Shown here: positions 39,156 to 51,260 of the stretch, in pieces
How positions within the stretch are numbered: the first letter of the stretch is position 1
Layout of the letters: every line of letters starts with the position of its first letter
NCBI GenBank assembly: GCA_963680875.1
Contig: OY804585.1
Location: 46,297,414 to 46,361,413 of the forward strand
DNA length: 64,000 bases
Direction of reading: 5' to 3'
Source of the DNA: Bathymodiolus brooksi
Lineage: Eukaryota > Mollusca > Bivalvia > Mytilida > Modiolidae
The notes under the pieces: model-generated
Databases searched by the model: none
The model's input: only the letters and a program-made list of their open reading frames with translations
What the model was told of the DNA's origin: nothing
Program-made: the position numbers and the translations under genes

Positions 39156-41214
39156 AGAATATGTTGGTTCAAGGCCATTACACCAAGTGTTGATGAATAC
39201 CTATAGTTAACTGACTATTTATTAGGAAGGTATAATCTGTTGTGAGTAAATTCCTCTAGCTAACTGACTACTAATTAAGAAGGTAGAATCTGTTGATTCA
39301 AGGTCATTACAATACGTGTGAGTGAATACCTCTAGTTAACTGACTACTAAATAAGCAGGTAGAATCTGTTGGTTCAATGCCATTACACTAAGTATGAATA
39401 AATATCTCTAGCTAACAGACTACTAATTAAGAAGGTAGAATCTGTTGGTTCATGGCCATTACACCAGGTGTGAGTGAATACCCTTTGCTAACTGACTATT
39501 TATTAGGATGGTAGAATATGTTGGTTCAAGGCCATAACACCAAGTATGGATGAATACCTATAGTTAACTGACTATTTATTAGGAAGGGAGAGTCTGTTGG
39601 TTCAAGGCCATTACACCAAGTGTAAGTGAATAACTCTAGTTAACTGACTACTAATTAAGGAGGTAGAATCTGTTGGTTCAATGCTATTACACTAAGTGTG
39701 AGTAAATACCTCTAATTAGCCGACTACTAATTAAGAAGGTAGAATATGTTGGTTCAAGGCCATTACACTAAGTGTGAGTGAATACCTCTAGTTAACTGAC
39801 TACTAATTAAGCAGGTACAATCTGTTGGTTCAATGCTATTACACTAAGTGTGAGTAAATACCTCGAATTAGCCGACTACTAATTAAGAAGGTAGAATATG
39901 TTGGCTCAAGGCCATTAGACTAAGTGTGAGTAAATACCTCTAGTTAATTGACTACTAATTTAGTAGGTAGAATCTGTTGGTTCAATGCCATTACACCAAG
40001 TGTGAATACATACCTTTAGCTAACGGACTACTAATGAAGAAGGTAGAATCTGTTGGTTCAAGGCAATTACACTAAGTGTGAGTAAATACCTCTACTTAAC
40101 TGACTACTAATTAAGCAGGTAGAATCTGTTGGTTCAATGCCATTACACTAAGTATGAGTAAATACCTCTACTTAACAGACTACTAATTAAGCAGGTAGAA
40201 TCTGTTGGTTCAATGCCATTACACTAAGTATGAGTAAATACCTCTACTTAACTGACAACTAATTAAGAAGGTAGAATCTGTTGGTTCTATGCCATTACAC
40301 TAAGTGTGAGTAAATACCTCTAGCTAACTGACTACTAATTAAGAAGGTAGAATCTGGTGGTTCAAGGCCATTACACCAAGTGTGAGTGAATACCTCTAGT
40401 TAGCTGACTACTAATTAAGCTGGTAGAATCTGTTGGTTCAATGCCATTGGATTAATTGTGAGTAAATACCTCTAGCTAACTGACTACTCATTAAGAAGGT
40501 AGAATCTGGTGGTTCAAGGCCATTACACCAAGTGTGAGTGAATACCTCTAGTTAACTGACTACTAATTAAGCACGTTGAATATGTTGGTTCAAGGCCATT
40601 ACACTAAGTGTGAGTAAATACCTCTAGCTAACTGACTACTAATTAAGCAGGTAGAATCTGTTGGTTCAATGCCATTACACTAAGTGTGAGTAAATACCTC
40701 TAGCTAACTGACTACTAATTAAGAAGGTAGAATCTGGTGGTTCAATGCCATTACACCAAATGTGAGTGAATACCTCTAGTTAGCTGACTACTAATTAAGC
40801 AGGTAGAATCTATTGGTTCAATGCCATTACACTAAGTGTGAGTGAATACCACTAGTTAACTGACTACTAATTAAGAAGGTATATTTTGTTGGCTCAAGGC
40901 CATTACACCAAGTGTGGGTGAATACTTCTAGTTAACTGACCATTTATTAGGAAGGTAGAATCTGTTGGTTCAAAGCCATTACTCTAAGTGTGATTGAATA
41001 CCTCTAGTTAATTGACTAATAATTAAGCAGGTAGAATCTGTTGGTCCTATGCCATTACACTAAGTGTGAGTAAATACCTCTAGTTAACTGAGTACTAATT
41101 AAGCAGGTAGAATCTGTTGGCTCAATGCCATTACACAGAGTGTGAATAAATACCTCTAGTTAATTGACTACTAATTAAGAAGGTAGAATCTGTTGGTTCA
41201 AGGCTATTACATCA
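37917..41214 (+). repeat. HOR C copy 1 (3298 bp)
   Basis: Sequence from about 37917 recurs 3298 bp downstream: GTTGATTCAAGG at 37971 and 41269, and GGTTCTATGCC at about 40284 and 43582. The length equals 42 x 76 + 2 x 53. The unit contains the right part of block B, the right part of a long-form A and about a dozen new monomers (GGTTCTATGCC, GCCATTGGATTAATTG, GCACGTTGAATATG, GGTATATTTTG). It overlaps entries named after their A or B origin. Confidence 0.83.
39156..40240 (+). repeat. 3' part of a long-form A unit, ending in region C
   Basis: It follows the long form through the 53-bp truncated monomer (about 39242) and the GAATACATACC monomer. At about 40230-40255 the usual A ending is replaced by a monomer with GACAACTAATTAAG and then one with GGTTCTATGCC (about 40284). 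Confidence 0.8.
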
Positions 41215-44200
41215 AGTGTGAGTGAATACCTTTAGTTAACTGACTATTTATTAGGAAGGTAGAATATGTTGATTCAAGGTCATTACAATACGTGTGAGCA
41301 AATACCTCTAGTTATCTGACTACTAATTAGGAAGGTAGAGTCTGTTGATTCAAGGCCATTACACCAAGTGTGACTGAATACCTCTAGCTAACTAACTACT
41401 AATTAGGAAGGTAGAATCTGTTGGTTCGAGGCCATTACACTAAGTGTGAGTGAATACCTCTAGTTAGCTGACTACTAATTAAGCAGGTAGAATCTGTTGG
41501 TTCAATGCCATTAGACTAAGTGTGAGTAAATACCTCTAGTTAATTGACTACTTATTAAGCAGGTAGAATCTATTGGTTCAAGGCCATTACACTAAGTGTG
41601 AGTAAATACCTCTAGCTAACTGACTACTCATTAAGAAGGTAGAATCTGGTGGTTCAAGGCCATTATACCAAGTGTCAGTGAATATCTCTAGTTAGCTGAC
41701 TACTAATTAAGCAGGTAGAATCTGTTGGTTCAATGCCATTACACTAAGTGTGAGTACATACCTCTAGTTAACTGACTACTAATTAAGCAGGTAGAATCTG
41801 TTGGTTCAATGCCATTACACTAAGTGTGAGTAAATACCTCTAGCTAACTGACTACTAATTAAGAAGGTAGAATCTGGTGGTTCAAGGCCATTACACCAGG
41901 TGTGAGTGAATACCTTTAGCTAACTAACTATTTGTTAGGAAGGTAGAATATGTTGGTTCAAGGCCATTACACCAAGTGTGGATAAATACCTATACTTAAC
42001 TGACTATTTATTAGGAAAGTATAATCTGTTGGTTCAATGCCATTACACTAAGTGTGAGTGAATACCTCTAGTTAACTGACTACTAATTAAGCAGGTAGAA
42101 TCTGTTGGTTCAATGCTATTACACTAAGTGTGAGTAAATACCTCTAATTAGCCGACTACTAATTAAGAAGGTAGAATATGTTGGTTCAAGGCCATTACAC
42201 TAAGTGTGGATGAATACCTATAGTTAACTGACTATTTATTAGGAAGGTATAATCTGTTGTGAGTAAATTCCTCTAGCTAACTGACTACTAATTAAGAAGG
42301 TAGAATCTGTTGATTCAAGGTCATTACAATACGTGTGAGTGAATACCTCTAGTTAACTGACTACTAATTAAGATGGTAGAATCTGTTGGTTCAAGGCCAT
42401 TACACCAAGCGTGAGTGAATACCTTTAGCTAACTGACTATTTATTAGGAAGGTAGAATATGTTGGTTCAAGGCCATTACACCAAGTGTTGATGAATACCT
42501 ATAGTTAACTGACTATTTATTAGGAAGGTATAATCTGTTGTGAGTAAATTCCTCTAGCTAACTGACTACTAATTAAGAAGGTAGAATCTGTTGATTCAAG
42601 GTCATTACAATACGTGTGAGTGAATACCTCTAGTTAACTGACTACTAAATAAGCAGGTAGAATCTGTTGGTTCAATGCCATTACACTAAGTATGAATAAA
42701 TATCTCTAGCTAACAGACTACTAATTAAGAAGGTAGAATCTGTTGGTTCATGGCCATTACACCAGGTGTGAGTGAATACCCTTTGCTAACTGACTATTTA
42801 TTAGGATGGTAGAATATGTTGGTTCAAGGCCATAACACCAAGTATGGATGAATACCTATAGTTAACTGACTATTTATTAGGAAGGGAGAGTCTGTTGGTT
42901 CAAGGCCATTACACCAAGTGTAAGTGAATAACTCTAGTTAACTGACTACTAATTAAGGAGGTAGAATCTGTTGGTTCAATGCTATTACACTAAGTGTGAG
43001 TAAATACCTCTAATTAGCCGACTACTAATTAAGAAGGTAGAATATGTTGGTTCAAGGCCATTACACTAAGTGTGAGTGAATACCTCTAGTTAACTGACTA
43101 CTAATTAAGCAGGTACAATCTGTTGGTTCAATGCTATTACACTAAGTGTGAGTAAATACCTCGAATTAGCCGACTACTAATTAAGAAGGTAGAATATGTT
43201 GGCTCAAGGCCATTAGACTAAGTGTGAGTAAATACCTCTAGTTAATTGACTACTAATTTAGTAGGTAGAATCTGTTGGTTCAATGCCATTACACCAAGTG
43301 TGAATACATACCTTTAGCTAACGGACTACTAATGAAGAAGGTAGAATCTGTTGGTTCAAGGCAATTACACTAAGTGTGAGTAAATACCTCTACTTAACTG
43401 ACTACTAATTAAGCAGGTAGAATCTGTTGGTTCAATGCCATTACACTAAGTATGAGTAAATACCTCTACTTAACAGACTACTAATTAAGCAGGTAGAATC
43501 TGTTGGTTCAATGCCATTACACTAAGTATGAGTAAATACCTCTACTTAACTGACAACTAATTAAGAAGGTAGAATCTGTTGGTTCTATGCCATTACACTA
43601 AGTGTGAGTAAATACCTCTAGCTAACTGACTACTAATTAAGAAGGTAGAATCTGGTGGTTCAAGGCCATTACACCAAGTGTGAGTGAATACCTCTAGTTA
43701 GCTGACTACTAATTAAGCTGGTAGAATCTGTTGGTTCAATGCCATTGGATTAATTGTGAGTAAATACCTCTAGCTAACTGACTACTCATTAAGAAGGTAG
43801 AATCTGGTGGTTCAAGGCCATTACACCAAGTGTGAGTGAATACCTCTAGTTAACTGACTACTAATTAAGCACGTTGAATATGTTGGTTCAAGGCCATTAC
43901 ACTAAGTGTGAGTAAATACCTCTAGCTAACTGACTACTAATTAAGCAGGTAGAATCTGTTGGTTCAATGCCATTACACTAAGTGTGAGTAAATACCTCTA
44001 GCTAACTGACTACTAATTAAGAAGGTAGAATCTGGTGGTTCAATGCCATTACACCAAATGTGAGTGAATACCTCTAGTTAGCTGACTACTAATTAAGCAG
44101 GTAGAATCTATTGGTTCAATGCCATTACACTAAGTGTGAGTGAATACCACTAGTTAACTGACTACTAATTAAGAAGGTATATTTTGTTGGCTCAAGGCCA

Positions 44201-44533
44201 TTACACCAAGTGTGGGTGAATACTTCTAGTTAACTGACCATTTATTAGGAAGGTAGAATCTGTTGGTTCAAAGCCATTACTCTAAGTGTGATTGAATACC
44301 TCTAGTTAATTGACTAATAATTAAGCAGGTAGAATCTGTTGGTCCTATGCCATTACACTAAGTGTGAGTAAATACCTCTAGTTAACTGAGTACTAATTAA
44401 GCAGGTAGAATCTGTTGGCTCAATGCCATTACACAGAGTGTGAATAAATACCTCTAGTTAATTGACTACTAATTAAGAAGGTAGAATCTGTTGGTTCAAG
44501 GCTATTACATCAAGTGTGAGTGAATACCTTTAG
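41215..44533 (+). repeat. HOR C copy 2 (about 3.3 kb)
   Basis: A second, nearly identical copy of the 3298-bp unit, with 53-bp truncated monomers at about 42257 and 42538. Identity with copy 1 ends near 44534, where TTTAGTTAAC becomes TTTAGATAAC and the sequence goes on into D-type monomers. Confidence 0.83.
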
Positions 44534-46242
44534 ATAACTGACTATTTATTAGGAAGGTATAATATGTAGGTTCAAGGCCATTACACTAAGTGTGAGTGAA
44601 TACCTCTAGTTAACTGATTACTAATTAAGCAGATAGAATATGTTGGTTCAATGCCATTACACTAAGTGTGAGTAAATACTTATAGTTAATTCACTACTAA
44701 TTTAGTAGGTAGAATCTGTTGGTTCAATGCCATTACACCAAGTGTGAATAAATACCTTTAGCTAACGGACTACTAATGAAGAAGGTAGAATCTGTTGATT
44801 CAAGGCCATTACACTAAGTGTGAGTAAATACCACTACTTATCTGACTACTAATTAAGCAGGTATAATCTGTTGGTTCAATGCTATTACAATAAGTATGAG
44901 TAAATACTTCTACTTAACAAACTCCTAATTAAGCAGGTAGAATCTGTTGGTTCAATGCCATTACTCTAAGTGTGAGTGAATACCTCTAGTTAACTGACTA
45001 CTAATTACGAAGGTAGAATCTGTTGGTTCAAGGCCATTACACTAAGTGTGAGTGATTAGCTCTAGTTAATTGACTACTAATTAAGCAGGTAGAATCTGTT
45101 GTTTAATGCCATTACACTAAGTGTGAGAAAATTCCTCTACTTAACTGACTACTAATTAAGAAGGTAGAATCTATTGGTTCAAAATCATTACTCTAAGTGT
45201 GAGTGAATACCTCTAGCTAACTGACTACTAATTAAGAGGGTAGAATCTGTTGGTTCAAGGCCATTATACTAAGTGTTATTGAATATTTCTAGTTAAATGA
45301 CTACTAATTAAGAAGGTAGAATCTGTTGATTCAAGGTTATTACACCACATATGAGTGAATATCTTTAGTTAACTGACTATTTATTAGGAAGGTAGAATAT
45401 GTTGATTCAAGGTCATTACAATGCGTGTGAGTAAATACCCCTAGTTATCTGACTACTAATTAGGAAGGTAGAATCTGTTGGTTCGAGGCCATTACACTAA
45501 GTGTGAGTGAATACCTCTAGTTAGTTGACTACTAATTAAGCAGGTAGAATCTGTTGGTTCAATGCCATTAGACTAAGTGTGAGTAAATACCTCTAGTTAA
45601 TTGACTACTAATTTAGTAGGTAGAATCTGTTGGTTCAATGCCATTACACCAAGTGTGAATACATACCTTTAGCTAACGGACTACTAATGAAGAAGGTAGA
45701 ATCTGTTGGTTCAAGGCAATTACACTAAGTGTGAGTAAATACCTCTACTTAACTGACTACTAATTAAGCAGGTAGAATCTGTTGGTTCAATGCCATTACA
45801 ATAAGTATGAGTAAATACCTCTACTTAACTGACTACTAATTAAGAAGGTAGAATCTGTTGGTTCAATGCCATTACACTAAGTGTGAGTAAATACCTCTAG
45901 CTAACTGACTACTAATTAAGAAGGTAGAATCTGGTGGTTCAAGGCCATTACACCAAGTGTGAGTGAATACCTCTAGTTAGCTGACTACTAATTAAGCTGG
46001 TAGAATCTGTTGGTTCAATGCCATTAGATTAATTGTGAGTAAATACCTCTAGCTAACTGACTACTCATTAAGAAGGTAGAATCTGGTGGTTCAAGGCCAT
46101 TACACCAAGTGTGAGTGAATACCTCTAGTTAACTGACTACTAATTAAGCACGTTGAATATGTTGGTTCAAGGCCATTACACTAAGTGTGAGTAAATACCT
46201 CTAGCTAACTGACTACTAATTAAGCAGGTAGAATCTGTTGGT
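44534..46242 (+). repeat. Mosaic of D-, A- and C-type monomers
   Basis: About 44534-45600 resembles the left part of the D unit (ATTCACTACTAATTTAG, GTGATTAGCTC at 45052). About 45600-45800 matches the right end of A (GAATACATACCTTTAGC). About 45800-46242 matches region C (GCACGTTGAATATG at about 46149). The joins fall inside monomer-length homology, so no register is lost. Confidence 0.75.
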
Positions 46243-47230
46243 TCAATGCCATTACACTAAGTGTGAGTAAATACCTCTAGCTAACTGACTACTAATTAAG
46301 AAGGTAGAATCTGGTGGTTCAATGCCATTACACCAAATGTGAGTGAATACCTCTAGTTAGCTGACTACTAATTAAGCAGGTAGAATCTATTGGTTCAATG
46401 CCATTACACTAAGTGTGAGTGAATACCACTAGTTAACTGACTACTAATTAAGAAGGTATATTTTGTTGGCTCAAGGCCATTACACCAAGTGTGGGTGAAT
46501 ACTTCTAGTTAACTGACCATTTATTAGGAAGGTAGAATCTGTTGGTTCAAAGCCATTACTCTAAGTGTGATTGAATACCTCTAGTTAACTGAGTACTAAT
46601 TAAGCAGGTAGAATCTGTTGGCTCAATGCCATTACACAGAGTGTGAATAAATACCTCTAGTTAATTGACTACTAATTAAGAAGGTTGAATCTGTTGGTTC
46701 AAGGCTATTACATCAAGTGTGAGTGAATACCTTTAGATAACTGACTATTTATTAGGGAGGTATAATATGTAGGTTCAAGGCCATTACACTAAGTGTGAGT
46801 GAATACCTCTAGTTAACTGATTACTAATTAAGCAGATAGAATATGTTGGTTCAATGCCATTACACTAAGTGTGAGTAAATACTTATAGTTAATTCACTAC
46901 TAATTTAGTAGGTAGAATCTGTTGGTTCAATGCCATTACACCAAGTGTGAATAAATACCTTTAGCTAACGGACTACTAATGAAGAAGGTATAATCTGTTG
47001 ATTCAAGGCCATTACACTAAGTGTGAGTAAATACCACTACTTATCTGACTACTAATTAAGCAGGTATAATCTGTTGGTTCAATGCTATTACAATAAGTAT
47101 GAGTAAATACTTCTACTTAACAAACTACTAATTAAGCAGGTAGAATCTGTTGGTTCAATGCCATTACACTAAGTGTGAGTGATTAGCTCTAGTTAATTGA
47201 CTACTAATTAAGCAGGTAGAATCTGTTGGT
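46243..47230 (+). repeat. 13-monomer duplication, first copy (988 bp)
   Basis: It begins at TCAATGCCATTACAC and runs through GTGATTAGCTC (47179) to the same sequence at 47231. It is 13 x 76 bp. Compared with the second copy it lacks the monomer with GGTCCTATGCC. Confidence 0.8.
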
Positions 47231-48294
47231 TCAATGCCATTACACTAAGTGTGAGTAAATACCTCTAGCTAACTGACTACTAATTAAGAAGGTAGAATCT
47301 GGTGGTTCAATGCCATTACACCAAATGTGAGTGAATACCTCTAGTTAGCTGACTACTAATTAAGCAGGTAGAATCTATTGGTTCAATGCCATTACACTAA
47401 GTGTGAGTGAATACCACTAGTTAACTGACTACTAATTAAGAAGGTATATTTTGTTGGCTCAAGGCCATTACACCAAGTGTGGGTGAATACTTCTAGTTAA
47501 CTGACCATTTATTAGGAAGGTAGAATCTGTTGGTTCAAAGCCATTACTCTAAGTGTGATTGAATACCTCTAGTTAATTGACTAATAATTAAGCAGGTAGA
47601 ATCTGTTGGTCCTATGCCATTACACTAAGTGTGAGTAAATACCTCTAGTTAACTGAGTACTAATTAAGCAGGTAGAATCTGTTGGCTCAATGCCATTACA
47701 CAGAGTGTGAATAAATACCTCTAGTTAATTGACTACTAATTAAGAAGGTAGAATCTGTTGGTTCAAGGCTATTACATCAAGTGTGAGTGAATACCTTTAG
47801 ATAACTGACTATTTATTAGGGAGGTATAATATGTAGGTTCAAGGCCATTACACTAAGTGTGAGTGAATACCTCTAGTTAACTGATTACTAATTAAGCAGA
47901 TAGAATATGTTGGTTCAATGCCATTACACTAAGTGTGAGTAAATACTTATAGTTAATTCACTACTAATTTAGTAGGTAGAATCTGTTGGTTCAATGCCAT
48001 TACACCAAGTGTGAATAAATACCTTTAGCTAACGGACTACTAATGAAGAAGGTATAATCTGTTGATTCAAGGCCATTACACTAAGTGTGAGTAAATACCA
48101 CTACTTATCTGACTACTAATTAAGCAGGTATAATCTGTTGGTTCAATGCTATTACAATAAGTATGAGTAAATACTTCTACTTAACAAACTACTAATTAAG
48201 CAGGTAGAATCTGTTGGTTCAATGCCATTACACTAAGTGTGAGTGATTAGCTCTAGTTAATTGACTACTAATTAAGCAGGTAGAATCTGTTGTT
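47231..48294 (+). repeat. 14-monomer duplication, second copy (1064 bp)
   Basis: A tandem repeat of the preceding block with one additional 76-bp monomer (GGTCCTATGCC at about 47608). Markers recur at 1064 bp downstream of that monomer: GCTCAATGCC at 46621 and 47685, GTGATTAGCTC at 47179 and 48243. Confidence 0.8.
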
Positions 48295-51260
48295 TAATGC
48301 CATTACACTAAGTGTGAGAAAATTCCTCTACTTAACTGACTACTAATTAAGAAGGTAGAATCTATTGGTTCAAAATCATTACTCTAAGTGTGAGTGAATA
48401 CCTCTAGCTAACTGACTACTAATTAAGAGGGTAGAATCTGTTGGTTCAAGGCCATTATACTAAGTGTTATTGAATATTTCTAGTTAAATGACTACTAATT
48501 AAGAAGTAAGAATCTGTTGATTCAAGGTTATTACACCACATATGAGTGAATATCTTTAGTTAACTGACTATTTATTAGGAAGGTAGAATATGTTGATTCA
48601 AGGTCATTACAATGCGTGTGAGTAAATACCCCTAGTTATCTGACTACTAATTAGGAAGGTAGAATCTGTTGGTTCGAGGCCATTACACTAAGTGTGAGTG
48701 AATACCTCTAGTTAGTTGACTACTAATTAAGCAGGTAGAATCTGTTGGTTCAATGCCATTAGACTAAGTGTGAGTAAATACCTCTAGTTAATTGACTACT
48801 TATTAAGCAGGTAGAATCGGTTGGTTCAAGGCCATTACACTAAGTGTGAGTAAATACCTCTAGCTAACTGACTACTCATTAAGAAGGTAGAATCTGGTGG
48901 TTCAAGGCCATTACACCAAGTGTGAGTGAATACCTCTAGTTAGCTGACTACTAATTAAGCAGGTAGAATCTGTTGGTTCAATGCCATTACACTAAGTGTG
49001 AGTAAATACCTCTAGTTAACTGACTACTAATTAAGCACGTAGAATCTGTTGGTTCAAGGCCATTACACTAAGTGTGAGTAAATACCTCTAGTTAACTGAC
49101 TACTTATTAAGCAGGTAGAATCTGTTGGTTCAATGCCATTACACTAAGTGTGAGTGAATACCTCTAATTAACCGACTACTAATTAAGAAGGCAGAATCGG
49201 TTGGTTCAAGGCCATTACACCAAGTGTGAGTGAAAACCACTAGTTAACTTACTACTAATTAAGAAGGTATAATCTGTTGGCTCAAGGCCATTACACAAAG
49301 TGTGGGTGAATACCTCTAGTTAACTGACCATTTATTAGGAAGGTAGCATCTGTTGGTTCAAAGCCATTACTCTAAGTGTGATGGAATACCTGTAGTTAAT
49401 TGACTAATAATTAAGCAGGTAGAATCTGGTGGTTCAATACCATTACAATAAGTGTGAGTAAATACCTCTAGTTAACTGAGTACTAATTAAGAAGGTAGAA
49501 TCTGTAGGTTCAAAGCCATTACTCTAAGTGTGAGTGAATACCTCTAGTTAATTGACTACTAATTAAGAAGGTATAATCTGTTGGTTCAAGGCCATTACAC
49601 TAAGTGCGAGTGAATACCTCTAGTTAGTTAACTGACTACTAATTAAGCAGGTAGAATCTGTTGGTTCAAAGCCATTACTCTAAATGTGAGTGAATACCTC
49701 TAGTTAACTGACTATTTATTAGGAAGGTATAATATTTTAGTTCAAGGCCTTTGCACTAAGTGTGAGTGAATACCTCTAGTTAATTGACTACTAATTAAGC
49801 AAGTAGAATCTGTTGTTGAATGCCATTACACTAAGTGTGAGTGAATACCTCTAGCTAACTGACTAATAATTAAGAAGGTAGAATCTGTTGTTGAATGCCA
49901 TTACTCTAAGTGTGAGTGAATACCTCTAGTTAATTGACTACTAATTAAGTAGGTAGAATCTGTTGTTGAATGCCATTACACTAAGTGTGAGTGAATACCT
50001 CTAGCTAATTGACTACTAATTAAGAAGGTAGAATCTGTTGGTTCAAGGCCATTACACTGAGTGTTATTGAATATCTCTAGTTAATTGACTACTAAGTAAG
50101 AAGGTAGAATCTGTTGGTTCAAGGTTATTACACCAAGTGTGAGTGAATACCTTTAGTTAACTGACTTTTTATTAGGAAGGTATAATATGTTGGTTCAAGG
50201 CCATTACACTAAGTGTGAGTGAATACCTCTAGTTAACTGACTACTAATTACGAAGGTAGAATATGTTGATTCAAGGTCATTACAATACGTGTTAGTAAAT
50301 ACCTCTAGTTATCTGACTACTAATTAGGAAGGTAGAGTCTGTTGGTTCAAGGCCATTACACCAAGTGTGACTGAATACCTCTAGCTAACTGACTACTAAT
50401 TAGGAAGGTAGAATATGTTGGTGCAAGGCCATTACACTAAGTGTGAGTGAATACCTCTAGTTAGCTGACTAATAATTAAGCAGGTAGAATCTGTTGGTTC
50501 AATGCCATTATACTAAGTGTGGTTAAATACCTCTAGTTAATTGACTACTTATTAAGCAGGTAAAATCTGTTGGTTCAATGCCATTACACTAAGTGTGAGT
50601 AAATACCTCTAGCTAACTGATTATTCATTAAGAAGGTAGAATCTGGTGGTTCAAGGCCATTACACCAAGTGTGAGTGAATACCTCTAATTAGCTGACTAC
50701 TAATTAAGCAGGTAGAATCTGTTGGTTCAATACCATTACACTAAGTGTGAGTACATACCTCTAGTTAACTGACTACTAATTAAGCACGTAGAATCTGTTG
50801 GTTCAAGGCCATTACACTAAGTGTGAGTAAATATCTCTAGCTAACTGACTACTAATTAAGAAGGTAGAATCTGGTGGTTCAAGGCCATTACACCAAGTGT
50901 GAGTGAATACCTCTAGTTAGCTGACTACTAATTAAGCAGGTATAATATATTGGTTCAATGCCATTACACTAAGTGTGAGTGAATACCTCTAATTAACCGA
51001 CTACTAATTAAGAAGGCAGAATCGGTTGGTTCAAGGCCATTACACCAAGTGTGAGTGAATACCACTAGTTAACTGACTACTAATTAAGAAGGTATAATCT
51101 GTTGGCTCAAGGCCATTACACGAAGTGTGAATAAATACCTCTAGTTAACTGACCATTTATTAGGAAGGTAGAATCTGTTGGTTCAAATCCATTACTCTAA
51201 GTGTGATTGAATACCTCTAGTTAATTGACTAATAATTAAGCAGGTAGAATCTGTTGGTTC
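47613..51260 (+). repeat. HOR D copy 1 (3648 bp, 48 monomers)
   Basis: The unit recurs exactly 3648 bp later: ATGGAATACCTGTAG at 49381 and 53029, GCTCAATGCC at 47685 and 51333. The length is exactly 48 x 76 because four 1-bp losses (TGTTGTTTAATG once, TGTTGTTGAATG three times) are balanced by a 4-bp gain (TAGTTAGTTAAC at about 49621). Confidence 0.85.
49618..49634 (+). repeat. 4-bp expansion inside a monomer
   Basis: CTCTAGTTAGTTAACTG instead of CTCTAGTTAACTG, a duplication of TAGT making an 80-bp monomer. The same change is at 53266-53282 in the next D copy, so it predates that duplication. Confidence 0.85.
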
